A DNA stretch of 64,000 bases from Caulobacter flavus (GCF_003722335.1 NZ_CP026100.1:1276001-1340000); one strand, 5' to 3'; shown: positions 45,216-52,606, numbered from the stretch's first letter. The notes: generated by a model not told the origin, from the sequence alone. Translations and numbers: made by a program.

Positions 45216-46042
45216 CCCCCGAGGACATGGATCTGCTGGCGGCCCTGGGCCGCGCCCGCGCCGGCCTGAAGGTCGAGACCGACAAGCACTACGTCGTCGA
45301 GAGCCGCCTGGCCCCGCTGGCCCGGCGCGAAGGCTATCCGTCGATCGAGGCCCTGATGGCGGCCCTGCGCGCCAAGCGCGAGGAGCGGCTGATCTGGGCG
45401 GTGGTCGAGGCCCTGACCGTCAACGAAACCGCTTTCTTCCGCGATCGCGACACCTTCGCCTTCCTGCGCGACGTGGCGATGCCGGAGCTGTCGCGCCGCC
45501 GCAAGGACGGCTCGGTGCGGGTCTGGAGCGCGGCCTGCTCCACCGGACAGGAAATCTACTCCCTGGCCATCGCCGCCGACGAGGCGCGCGGCCTGGAGCC
45601 GGGCGTGCGGTTCGAGTTCTTCGCCTCCGACCTTTCCGAGCGCTGCCTGGAGAAGGCCCAGAGCGGTCTCTACACCCAGTTCGAGGTGCAGCGCGGCCTG
45701 CCGATCCGGCTGCTGATCAAGCACTTCGAGAACCAGGACGAGACCTGGGCGATCTCGCCGCGCATCCGCCAGGCGGTGCGCTGGCGGCGAATCAACCTGG
45801 TGTCCGACCTGACGGGCATGGGGGTCTTCGACCTGGTCGTGCTGCGCAACGTGCTGCCGGGCCTGGATCCGTCGGTGCGCGCCCGCGTGGTCGAGGCCAT
45901 GGCCGCCCGCCTGACCGAGGACGGCCTGCTGGTGCTGGGCGAAGGCGAGAGCCTGGCCGGCGTGACCGAGGCGCTGCGGCCCGTGCCGGGACGTCCGGGC
46001 CTGTTCGCCCGCGACCCTGCCTTCCGCGCCGCCGCGGCCTAG
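45212..46042 (+). CDS. cheR: CheR-type protein-glutamate methyltransferase
   Basis: SAM-dependent methyltransferase of chemoreceptors, 276 residues. The N-terminal helical domain covers about 1-70. The catalytic domain shows VNETAFFRDRDTFAFL, SAACSTGQEIYSLAIAADE (SAM binding), FFASDLSERCLEKAQSGLY and, instead of the usual FCRNVLIYF, FDLVVLRNVLPGLDP. The cysteine and tyrosine of that motif are replaced, so activity or specificity may differ. No cheA, cheB or receptor gene is present here, so this belongs to an orphan signalling set with cheY. Confidence 0.9.
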   Translation: MTPEDMDLLAALGRARAGLKVETDKHYVVESRLAPLARREGYPSIEALMAALRAKREERLIWAVVEALTVNETAFFRDRDTFAFLRDVAMPELSRRRKDGSVRVWSAACSTGQEIYSLAIAADEARGLEPGVRFEFFASDLSERCLEKAQSGLYTQFEVQRGLPIRLLIKHFENQDETWAISPRIRQAVRWRRINLVSDLTGMGVFDLVVLRNVLPGLDPSVRARVVEAMAARLTEDGLLVLGEGESLAGVTEALRPVPGRPGLFARDPAFRAAAA

Positions 46043-46049
46043 AGCCGGA

Positions 46050-47153
46050 CTAGACCCGCGCCCGGCGCCGACGGCGCGGGGACAGGGTTTCCCGCACTTC
46101 CGAGAACCAGCCGGCCAGCCGCCGCCGCATCGACGTGGGCGGTTCGGGCGCTTCGGCCATGGCCTTCGACAGCTTGGCGAACAGCAAGGCGGCGGGACCC
46201 GGCGCGGCCAGGGCCGCGCGGGCGTCCAGGGCGTCGATCACCTGCCGCGAGATCCGCCGGTAGGACGCGGCCGGAACTGCGTCGTGCGCCGCCGGCGTGC
46301 GGCAGTCCGAGAAGTCCGGCGACAGGCCGCAGCCGGCCTCTAGGGCCTCGGTGACGCGGGCGGCGTAGTCGCGATCCTGGCCCAGGCGGTCGACGTCGAC
46401 GACCAGGTCGGCCTGGGGCAGGGCCTTCAGATAGGACAGCAGATAGACCGCCAGGAAGGCCGCGAACGAAACGCGGACCGGGGCCCGTTTCAGGCGGCGA
46501 CGCACCGAGGCGATGCGCCGGACCAGATCGCCGCCCTTCGGCGCCGGCAGGCCCAGCTGCCGGGCCAGCCGCTCGGCGCCGGCGGTCTCCGACAGCAGCA
46601 CGTACTGGCACAGCTCGAAATAGGTCGGGCGCGGCCGCTTGCGCAGCGAGTGGAACGACAGCCACTGCTGCAGCGGATCGCGGATTAGCACCACGTGGAA
46701 GCCGCCGAACCGTCGGCGCAGCCAGTCGACGCGACCGAGCGTGCGGCAGCAGGCCAGCACGGGGGTCTGGCCGACGGCCTGGGCGTGGGCGATCAGCCCG
46801 GCCACATAGGCGGTCTGGGCGGCGTCCTGGGCGCCGGCCGGCAGGAAGTAGTCGTCGAGGGCGAAGCGGGACTGGTAGCCGGCGACGCCGCCGCCGGGCC
46901 GCAGCAGGCCGGAAAATTCGGCCAGGTAGGGAGCGTCCTCGCCCGGATGGCGCAGGCCGCTGGCGCGCGGGGTCTCGCGGGCGATGCGCTCGGGCGTCAG
47001 GGTCGCCAGCTGCTCGTGCCAGGGTTCGTAATAGGCGCGTACGCCGGCCAGGGCGCGAAAGCGGCTCCACACATAGGTGCTCGAGCAGCGCCAGCCGCTG
47101 TGCACGAAGACCGGGGGCGGGGCGGGATCGGGATGGGCGACCTGGACCGTCAT
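46050..47153 (-). CDS. Sulfotransferase-like P-loop protein
   Basis: A 367-residue protein with sulfotransferase hallmarks: a 5'-phosphosulfate-binding-like loop VHSGWRCSSTYVWSRFR (about 17-33) and a 3'-phosphate motif VVLIRDPLQQWLSFHSLRK (Arg, Asp, Ser). A YFELCQYVLLSE helix and a basic C-terminus (SPRRRRRARV) follow. No signal peptide is seen. The family transfers sulfate from PAPS to carbohydrates or other acceptors; the acceptor here is unknown. It converges with cheR and lies alone on its strand. Confidence 0.65.
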   Translation of the reverse strand: MTVQVAHPDPAPPPVFVHSGWRCSSTYVWSRFRALAGVRAYYEPWHEQLATLTPERIARETPRASGLRHPGEDAPYLAEFSGLLRPGGGVAGYQSRFALDDYFLPAGAQDAAQTAYVAGLIAHAQAVGQTPVLACCRTLGRVDWLRRRFGGFHVVLIRDPLQQWLSFHSLRKRPRPTYFELCQYVLLSETAGAERLARQLGLPAPKGGDLVRRIASVRRRLKRAPVRVSFAAFLAVYLLSYLKALPQADLVVDVDRLGQDRDYAARVTEALEAGCGLSPDFSDCRTPAAHDAVPAASYRRISRQVIDALDARAALAAPGPAALLFAKLSKAMAEAPEPPTSMRRRLAGWFSEVRETLSPRRRRRARV

Positions 47154-47306
47154 GGTCCCGAGGATCGCCGGCCCGGTTGTCCGGCTTATCTCCCGGGCGA
47201 CAGGAAATCGCGTGGGTTCTTTTCAGCCTCGCAACGCTTGATGCGCAAGCGAGACGCGCCGGCGCCGGCTCGGCGCCATGGCTGCAACAGGATGGTTCGC
47301 GAAAGC

Positions 47307-47340
47307 AAAGGGCCCGCCCCTGGCTGGGGGCGGGCCCTTC
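47307..47340 (-). terminator. Terminator of the entericidin gene
   Basis: AAGGGCCCGCCCC and GGGGCGGGCCCTT arms around a 5-6 nt loop lie 22 bp past the stop. On the minus strand it is followed by TTTGCTTTCG. Confidence 0.85.
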
Positions 47341-47361
47341 GTCCGGACGGTTCGGTCCGGC

Positions 47362-47499
47362 TTAGTTCTTGGCGTCGCGGGCGGTGTCGCTGACGGCGGC
47401 CCCGGCCGACGAGACGTCCTTGCCGGCGCCTTCGACGGTGTTGCAGGCGGCGACGCTGAGGCTGGCGGCGAGGGCGGCCAGGATGACGAACTTGCGCAT
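47362..47499 (-). CDS. Entericidin-type small lipoprotein
   Basis: A 45-residue lipoprotein: RKFVILAALAASLSVAAC signal with lipobox VAAC (Cys20), then NTVEGAGKDVSSAGAAVSDTARDAKN, the small polar helix of the entericidin A/B family (TVEGAGKD is diagnostic). The start ATG at 47499 has GGAG upstream. A SigT promoter overlaps the end of phyK just upstream. Family members are stress-induced envelope lipoproteins; in E. coli they form a toxin-antidote pair, but only one is present here. Confidence 0.88.
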   Translation of the reverse strand: MRKFVILAALAASLSVAACNTVEGAGKDVSSAGAAVSDTARDAKN

Positions 47500-47549
47500 G
47501 AGAGTTCTCCGGTGCTCGCCCTGACGGGCGCTGTGGATTGCCCAGAGCA

Positions 47550-47574
47550 AACGTGGCCGGCAGGCCTAGGTTCC
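47550..47574 (-). promoter_or_regulatory. EcfG/SigT promoter of the entericidin gene
   Basis: On the minus strand GGAAC (47574-47570) and CGTT (47553-47550) are 16 nt apart. The -35 box lies inside the last codons of phyK. The start is about 50 bp downstream. Confidence 0.8.
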
Positions 47575-49284
47575 GGCCTGATGCTGCACGGGCGGCAGGG
47601 CCTGGGGCGTCGGAAACACCAGCCGAACAAGGAGGCCGCCCATCGGGCTGGCGTCGAACTTCACCTGGCCGCGCAGTTGGCGGGCGAAGGCGGTCATCAG
47701 GGTGCGCCCCACGCCCTCGCCGGGACCGGCCGGCGCGCCGGGGCCGTCGTCGCCGATGGCCAGCTCGGCCTCTTCGCCGCGCACGAAGAAGTCGACCGTC
47801 AGCACCCCGCCGCGTTCGGACAGGGCGTGCTTCTGGGCGTTGGTGATGGCCTCGACCGCGAACAGGGCCAGCGGGGCCAGCCGGTCGGGGTCGATGACCA
47901 GCGGGTCGGCGTGGACCTCGGTGCGCACCGAGCCCTGGCCGTTGATGTCGCCGGCCAGCAGCAGGGCGGTCAGCTCCTCCAGGAACGGGCGCAGGTCGAC
48001 GCGCTTGAGGTCGGGGCCCTGGTAGAGGGCGCGATAGATCTGGGCCAGGGCGGTGATCCGCTGGCGGGTGTCGTTCATCGCCGTGCGCGCCGCCGGGTCG
48101 GTCAGGGCGCGCTGCTGCATGTTCAGCAGCGAGGTGATGATCTGCAGGTTGTTCTTCACTCGGTGATGGATCTCGCGCATCAGCGAGTCCTTCTCGGCCA
48201 GGCTGTCGCGCAGCGAGGCGTCGCGCTGGACGATGCCGACGGCCATGTCGTCCAGGGTCTTGGCCAGTTCGCGGATCTCGGGCGGGGCGCGCTCGGAGGC
48301 CTGCACGGGACGCACCGTGAAGCGGCCCTTGGCGTAGATCGCCGCCACCCGCCGCAGATAGACGATCCAGCGGATCACCTCGCGCTCGGTCGCCCACAGC
48401 ACGCCGGCCAGGGCCAGGGCGAAGGCCAGCAGAGGCAGCAGCAGGCGCGATATTGGGGTCAGGGTCGCCCAGGACACGATGCCCGGGGCCGGGGCCGACA
48501 GCATGACGAAGACGTCGTCCTCGACCAGCGGGGCGGCCGAGAACAGCCGGCGACGGCCCTGGGCGTCCTTGCCTGACCAGAGGATGGTCTTCTGGCCGGC
48601 TTCGGTTCCCTCGCGCAGATGGGCGGCGGCCGGGCCGAAGGCCTTGGGATCGGTGGCCGAGAACACCGCGCCGCGCGCGTCGGCCAGGCCGATCTCGGCG
48701 CCGTCGGGTAGGAAGCGGTTGGCGGTCTGGGGCTTCAGGCTCGACAGGGTCAGCACGGCGGCCATGGCGCCGTCGAACACGCCGGCGGCGTCCTCGGCGC
48801 GGACGGCCGTCAGCACCGACGGCTCGCCGGCATAGACCGCGCCCGGAGCCGGGGCGACGGCCAGGTGGGCGCCGGCCGCCAGGTCGAGGAACCAGGGACG
48901 CTGGGCGCGCTCGGGGTCGCGCGGCGTGGTGCCGGCGGCGCAGGCCACCCGGCCATAGGAATCGAAGCGGATCAGGTTGGCGTAGCCGGGCAGGCGCGAC
49001 TTCACCGCGTCGAGCCGGCGGGCGCACTCCAGGCCGACCGAGCCGGGGCCCAGGGTCTGGAGCAGCACGCCAGCCGCCTCGATGCGGGCGCGGGCCGTGG
49101 CGGCGCTGTGGCCGGCGGCGAGCTCGAGGCTCTGCCGCCGGGCGTCACCCTCGGTCCTGAAGGCCAGGTACGACTGCAGCACGCCGATGACCAGCACCGG
49201 CAGCAGGAACACCACCAGCGTGAGGCCCAGCCGGATCCGGATCGTGCCGACGACGTCCGCCGCCCGGCCGTACACGCGCTTCAC
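47566..49284 (-). CDS. phyK: General stress sensor histidine kinase PhyK
   Basis: A 572-residue membrane kinase. TM1 (about 19-40) and TM2 (about 275-297) bracket a large periplasmic sensor domain (40-275). A HAMP-like linker follows, then HisKA_2 with His374 in REIHHRVKNNLQIITSLLNMQ and a HATPase domain (AVEAITNAQKHAL, IGDDGPGAP). Position beside sigT and domain layout match Caulobacter PhyK, which phosphorylates PhyR. The start overlaps the sigT stop (ATGA), so the operon reads nepR-sigT-phyK. Confidence 0.93.
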   Translation of the reverse strand: MKRVYGRAADVVGTIRIRLGLTLVVFLLPVLVIGVLQSYLAFRTEGDARRQSLELAAGHSAATARARIEAAGVLLQTLGPGSVGLECARRLDAVKSRLPGYANLIRFDSYGRVACAAGTTPRDPERAQRPWFLDLAAGAHLAVAPAPGAVYAGEPSVLTAVRAEDAAGVFDGAMAAVLTLSSLKPQTANRFLPDGAEIGLADARGAVFSATDPKAFGPAAAHLREGTEAGQKTILWSGKDAQGRRRLFSAAPLVEDDVFVMLSAPAPGIVSWATLTPISRLLLPLLAFALALAGVLWATEREVIRWIVYLRRVAAIYAKGRFTVRPVQASERAPPEIRELAKTLDDMAVGIVQRDASLRDSLAEKDSLMREIHHRVKNNLQIITSLLNMQQRALTDPAARTAMNDTRQRITALAQIYRALYQGPDLKRVDLRPFLEELTALLLAGDINGQGSVRTEVHADPLVIDPDRLAPLALFAVEAITNAQKHALSERGGVLTVDFFVRGEEAELAIGDDGPGAPAGPGEGVGRTLMTAFARQLRGQVKFDASPMGGLLVRLVFPTPQALPPVQHQAGT

Positions 49285-49886
49285 CGCTGGGTGCTCAGGC
49301 GCTCCGCATCGGCCAGGATGGCGTGCATGGCGTCGCCTGCCGCGCCGCCGTCACGCTCATAGCCGCCCGACTCCAGGATGGCCTGCAGCGCTCGCCGCGC
49401 CCGGCTGACCCGGCTCTTCACCGTGCCGACCGCGCAGCCGCAGATGTCGGCGGCTTCCTCGTAGGCGAAGCCGCCGGCGCCGACCAGGATCAGCGCTTCG
49501 CGCTGTTCGGGCGGCAGCATCGCCAGGCTCATGCGCAGCTCGTCCAGGGCCACGGGGGCCTCGGGATCGTCCACGGCCACCAGGGTCCGCTCGGCGGCTT
49601 CCTGGTCGAGCTGGCTCTGACGCCAGGAGCGACGCTTCTCCGAGTAGAACTGGTTGCGCAGAATCATGAAGGTCCAGGCCTTCATGTTCGTGCCCAGCTG
49701 GAAGCTGGCGCGCGCGTCCCAGGCCTTCATCATGGCGTCCTGGGCCAGATCGTCCGCGGCGGTCGGGTCACCGGTGAGGGTGCGCGCAAACGCCCGCAGG
49801 TGCGGGATGAGGGTGACGAGCTCTTTCTTGAAGGTCTCGTCACGGACCGGATCGATGGGCGACCGGCCGACTTGCGCTTCGCTCAT
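49281..49886 (-). CDS. sigT: EcfG-family extracytoplasmic function sigma factor SigT
   Basis: Master sigma factor of the alphaproteobacterial general stress response. The 201-residue protein shows region 2 (LIPHLRAFARTLTGDPTAADDLAQDAMMKAWDARASFQLGTN with KAWTFMILRNQFYSEKRR) and region 4 (MLPPEQREALILVGAGGFAYEEAADICGCAVGTVKSRVSRARR). ATG 49886 is chosen because GGGAG lies about 8 nt upstream; a TTG two codons earlier would overlap the nepR stop. It recognises GGAAC-N16/17-CGTT, found eight times in this window. Confidence 0.95.
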   Translation of the reverse strand: MSEAQVGRSPIDPVRDETFKKELVTLIPHLRAFARTLTGDPTAADDLAQDAMMKAWDARASFQLGTNMKAWTFMILRNQFYSEKRRSWRQSQLDQEAAERTLVAVDDPEAPVALDELRMSLAMLPPEQREALILVGAGGFAYEEAADICGCAVGTVKSRVSRARRALQAILESGGYERDGGAAGDAMHAILADAERLSTQR

Positions 49887-49888
49887 GC

Positions 49889-50074
49889 TCAACGCTCTCC
49901 CGAGGGCTTTTCAGCCCTGCGCAGGATGTCGAGGAATTCGTCCGGGACCGGCTCGTTTACCACCTCGTCGAACATCTGCCGAAGCTTGACGCCGATGGCC
50001 TGCTGCCGAAGCCGCGCCTCGTCGAGCGAGGCGGCTCCCTTGCGTTGATCTTCCATGGGTACGTGTTCGATCAT
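49889..50074 (-). CDS. nepR: Anti-sigma factor NepR
   Basis: A 61-residue anti-sigma factor that holds SigT until phosphorylated PhyR binds it. The two-helix core is DEARLRQQAIGVKLRQMFDEVVNEPVPDEFLDILRRAE; VKLRQMFDEVVNEPVPDEFL is the conserved family segment. The start at 50074 (MIEHVPMED) has GAGGAC close by; an ATG six codons in is an alternative. It is directly followed by sigT with stop and start nearly overlapping, so production is coupled. It is transcribed from a SigT promoter, giving feedback. Confidence 0.93.
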   Translation of the reverse strand: MIEHVPMEDQRKGAASLDEARLRQQAIGVKLRQMFDEVVNEPVPDEFLDILRRAEKPSGER

Positions 50075-50138
50075 GTCCTCGACGCCGGTTGTGCGCAGCG
50101 TCCGCCCCCTGCGGCCGAATGTGTAAATGCTGGAGTTC

Positions 50139-50163
50139 AACGCCACATTCCGCACCGGGTTCC
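50139..50163 (-). promoter_or_regulatory. EcfG/SigT promoter of nepR-sigT-phyK
   Basis: GGAAC (50163-50159) and CGTT (50142-50139), spaced by 16 nt on the minus strand, about 65 bp before the nepR start. Autoregulation of the operon is the expected consequence. Confidence 0.9.
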
Positions 50164-50202
50164 ATAAGCTTGAGCATAGACTGCCAAAATTCCGATGGGT
50201 GC

Positions 50203-50228
50203 GGAACCGCCCTCGCGCAGGGCACGTT
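50203..50228 (+). promoter_or_regulatory. EcfG/SigT promoter of phyR
   Basis: GGAAC (50203-50207) and CGTT (50225-50228), spaced by 17 nt, 78 bp before the phyR start. Together with the nepR promoter it forms a back-to-back pair with the -35 boxes 39 bp apart. Confidence 0.9.
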
Positions 50229-50305
50229 ATGCACTCGACTGAACGGCATAGCTTTGCCGTGACAGAAGGCCTTTTTTGTTTCGAAGACACTCTACGGGAG
50301 GGGTC

Positions 50306-51097
50306 ATGAGTCTTCTTGCCCGACTGGCGCCGCACCTGCCCTACGTCCGCCGTTACGCCCGCGCCCTGACCGGCGACCAGACGACCGGCGACCACTATGT
50401 GCGGGTGGCGCTGGAGGCGCTGGCCGCCGGCGAGCGCTCGCTCGACGCGGCGCTTTCGCCGCGCGTCGCGCTCTATCGCGTGTTCCACGCCATCTGGCTG
50501 ACCTCGGGCGCCCAGCTCGAAGCCCGCCGCGACGACGTTTCCGACGACGCCTCGCAGCGCCTGCTGCGCATCGCCCCGCGCTCGCGTCAGGCGTTCCTGC
50601 TGACGGCCCTGGAAGGCTTCACGCCGACCGAGGCGGCCCAGATCCTCGACTGCGACTTCGGCGAGGTCGAGCGGCTGATCGCCGACGCCCAGGCCGAGAT
50701 CGACGCCGAACTGGCCACCGAGGTGCTGATCATCGAGGACGAGCCGGTCATCGCCGCCGACATCGAGGCGCTGGTCCGTGAGCTCGGCCACGACGTGATC
50801 GACATCGCCGCCACCCGCGGCGAGGCGGTCGACGCCGTCGCGCGCCGCACGCCGGGCCTGGTGCTGGCCGACATCCAGCTGGCCGACGGCTCGTCGGGCA
50901 TCGACGCGGTGAAGGACATCCTGGCGCGCCTCGACGTGCCGGTGATCTTCATCACCGCCTTCCCCGAACGCCTGCTGACCGGCGAGCGTCCGGAGCCGAC
51001 CTTCCTGATCACCAAGCCCTTCCAGCCGGAAACGGTGAAGGCGGCGATCGGCCAGGCGCTGTTCTTCCATCCGCGCCGAACCCGCCAGGCCGCCTGA
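50306..51097 (+). CDS. phyR: Anti-anti-sigma response regulator PhyR
   Basis: Partner-switching regulator of the general stress response, 263 residues. Residues 1-135 mimic an ECF sigma factor (MSLLARLAPHLPYVRRYARALTG, YRVFHAIWL, AFLLTALEGFTPTEAAQILDCDFGEVERLI). Residues 138-253 form a receiver with Glu144/Asp145, phospho-acceptor Asp189 in VLADIQLADGSSG, Thr217 in FITAFPE and Lys237 in ITKPFQP, the FAT-GUY type. ATG 50306 has GGGAGGGG upstream. Phosphorylation by PhyK opens the sigma-like domain, which then binds NepR. Confidence 0.96.
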   Translation: MSLLARLAPHLPYVRRYARALTGDQTTGDHYVRVALEALAAGERSLDAALSPRVALYRVFHAIWLTSGAQLEARRDDVSDDASQRLLRIAPRSRQAFLLTALEGFTPTEAAQILDCDFGEVERLIADAQAEIDAELATEVLIIEDEPVIAADIEALVRELGHDVIDIAATRGEAVDAVARRTPGLVLADIQLADGSSGIDAVKDILARLDVPVIFITAFPERLLTGERPEPTFLITKPFQPETVKAAIGQALFFHPRRTRQAA

Positions 51098-51122
51098 CGG
51101 CCGGCTTGGTTCACGAAACGAC

Positions 51123-51160
51123 GAAGGCCCCGGCGAGCGATCGCCGGGGCCTTCTCTTTG
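51123..51160 (+). terminator. Terminator of phyR
   Basis: GAAGGCCCCGGCGA / TCGCCGGGGCCTTC with a GCGA loop, followed by TCTTT, 25 bp past phyR. Its symmetry means it can also stop the convergent small-membrane-protein transcript. Confidence 0.9.
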
Positions 51161-51209
51161 GTGCGTTTCCGTCGGGCTTCTGGCGAGCCCTTCCCAGCCC
51201 CGCGCGAAC

Positions 51210-51482
51210 CTAGTGGGCCGGCGCGGTCTGTTCCTGCGGCGTCTGCTTGGGCGCGGTCAGCTCGGTGCCGCCCTGCTGGGCCTCGGCGGGGGTGTTGGCG
51301 CCGGTGTTGCCCTCGACCGAGGCCAGCTCGCCCGAACGCATGCCCCAGCTGCCGAACAGGGCGATGGCGGCCAGTACGATCGAGATCACCAGCACCCAGA
51401 AGATGTGCCGGCCCCAACGGCCCTGGCGCGCCCGGGTGGCCTTCAGGGTCGGCGAATGTTCGGTGTTGATGTCGGTCGCCAT
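51210..51482 (-). CDS. Small single-pass membrane protein in a SigT-controlled pair (distal)
   Basis: A 90-residue protein with a basic N-terminal cytoplasmic part (LKATRARQGRWGRH), one transmembrane helix (IFWVLVISIVLAAIALFGSW) and a periplasmic Ala/Thr/Gln-rich tail (NTPAEAQQGGTELTAPKQTPQEQ). GGAG precedes the ATG. It lies 9 bp after the 66-residue gene and shares its promoter. Conserved between phyR and the OmpA-like gene in a stress locus, but the function is not recognised. Confidence 0.75.
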   Translation of the reverse strand: MATDINTEHSPTLKATRARQGRWGRHIFWVLVISIVLAAIALFGSWGMRSGELASVEGNTGANTPAEAQQGGTELTAPKQTPQEQTAPAH

Positions 51483-51491
51483 GGGCGTCTC

Positions 51492-51692
51492 CTATTTCGC
51501 GTCGTTCCACGCGGCCGGAGCCGTGCGGCCGGCGTCGAGCTGGGCGGCGGCGAAATGCTGGACGGTGCCGACCGCCAGCGCCATGCCCAGCACCGTCGCC
51601 ACGGCGAGCAGACGCGAACTCCGGGCCTGCCTGCGGCGACGCTGGGTTTCGAAGACCAGACCGCCATGCGCGGCTTGATAGGCGCGGATCAT
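51492..51692 (-). CDS. Small membrane protein in a SigT-controlled pair (proximal)
   Basis: A 66-residue protein: N-terminal MIRAYQAAHGGLVFETQRRRRQARSS-like basic part followed by one hydrophobic helix (LLAVATVLGMALAVGTVQHF) and a short tail. GGGGAG precedes the ATG at 51692. A consensus SigT promoter lies about 46-70 bp upstream. It may act with the 90-residue protein as an envelope stress partner; no family recognised. Confidence 0.7.
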   Translation of the reverse strand: MIRAYQAAHGGLVFETQRRRRQARSSRLLAVATVLGMALAVGTVQHFAAAQLDAGRTAPAAWNDAK

Positions 51693-51737
51693 CGCATCGC
51701 TCCCCTTTCGCCCGCGAAGTCGCGGGGTCGGAAGAAC

Positions 51738-51762
51738 AACGTTTCGAGCACGGCCGCGTTCC
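51738..51762 (-). promoter_or_regulatory. EcfG/SigT promoter of the small membrane-protein pair
   Basis: GGAAC (51762-51758) and CGTT (51741-51738) with a 16-nt spacer on the minus strand, 46 bp from the first start codon. Confidence 0.85.
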
Positions 51763-51861
51763 AGGCGGCGGAGAGGCGAACGGACGGTTCGCCGGAAGTT
51801 TGCGCCAGAAACGTTCGCCAGACACGTTCGCCAACTGGGCGAAATAATTTTCGAAACCGTG

Positions 51862-51886
51862 GGAACGCCGCGCGGGGGAGGTCGTT
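51862..51886 (+). promoter_or_regulatory. EcfG/SigT promoter of the candidate sRNA GsrN
   Basis: GGAAC (51862-51866) and CGTT (51883-51886), 16-nt spacer, on the plus strand with no coding frame downstream before a terminator. Transcription should start near 51893. Confidence 0.85.
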
Positions 51887-51892
51887 CTATGT

Positions 51893-52006
51893 CTGCGGAG
51901 GCGGCGACGCCCCCCCGACTTGAGGCTGGCGAGAGCCAGCCTGCCGTCTCCGCAACCCCCTTTCTGTAGCGCCTTGAGGCGGATCGGATCACCGACCCGC
52001 CTTTTT
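51893..52006 (+). ncRNA. gsrN: Candidate general-stress small RNA GsrN
   Basis: About 114 nt between a consensus SigT promoter and a rho-independent terminator, with no reading frame. The 5' half folds by TGCGGAG/CTCCGCA (51894-51900/51948-51954) and contains a run of seven C (51910-51916) predicted to be looped out, plus a perfect GGCTGGC-GAGA-GCCAGCC hairpin (51924-51941). The 3' half ends GGCGG-A-TCGG / CCGA-C-CCGCC followed by TTTTT (51978-52006). GsrN of Caulobacter crescentus has this plan: SigT-dependent, a C-rich 5' loop that pairs with targets such as katG mRNA, and a terminator hairpin. Identity by name is inference from architecture and location. Confidence 0.75.
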
Positions 52007-52018
52007 CGTGCGCCCAGT

Positions 52019-52489
52019 TCAGGACTTGGGCTTGGCGGGACCTTCCAGGTCGATGCGCACGTCGGCGCGGCGACGCAGCGGACGGGCTTCGCCATCGCGG
52101 GTGGTCGCCCCGGCGTCGCCGGCGGCGGTGACTTCGAATGACACCTGACGGAAGCCGACCTTGGCCAGCGCTCCCGTCACGGCCGCGGCGCGCTTTTCCG
52201 ACAGGGCCAGATTGGCGTCCGGGGCGCCCACGGCGTCGGCCAGACCCACGACGTGCACGTTCCTGGCCGTGCAGCCCTTGGCCATGTCGGCGGCGCCGCG
52301 CAGCACCTGCCGGGCCTCGCGGGTCACGGCCGCGGAGTCGCGCTCGAAATAGATCGACACCGCGAAGTCCTCGCAGGCCGCCGGAAGGGCCTCGATCTGC
52401 GACCTCGACTTGGGCCACGGGCCGCTCGCGCAGCCAGCCGCCGCAACACCGATCGCCGCCATGGCGATCCAAACGCCAGCCTTGCTCAT
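52019..52489 (-). CDS. OmpA-family lipoprotein
   Basis: A 156-residue lipoprotein. The signal ends in lipobox AAGC (IAMAAIGVAAAGC). The OmpA C-like domain covers about 45-150: VSIYFERDSAAVTREARQVLRGAADMAKG, VVGLADAVGAPDANLALSEKRAAAVTGAL and ADVRIDLEG. The key Asp/Arg diaminopimelate-binding pair can be read only approximately (GLADAVG, LRRRADVRI), so peptidoglycan binding is probable but not sure. ATG 52489 is chosen for its signal peptide. It converges on gsrN, whose terminator ends 12 bp from the stop. No SigT promoter was found upstream. Confidence 0.8.
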   Translation of the reverse strand: MSKAGVWIAMAAIGVAAAGCASGPWPKSRSQIEALPAACEDFAVSIYFERDSAAVTREARQVLRGAADMAKGCTARNVHVVGLADAVGAPDANLALSEKRAAAVTGALAKVGFRQVSFEVTAAGDAGATTRDGEARPLRRRADVRIDLEGPAKPKS

Positions 52490-52606
52490 TCGTCGCCCTC
52501 TTGTTGCACCCAACGTGTCGCCGCCTTGACGAGCCATTGCCCGGACATGCCAAAGGCGGCCGACGCGCGCCGACCGCCTTCGAAATCCTGTTTGGACGAG
52601 GCCGCC

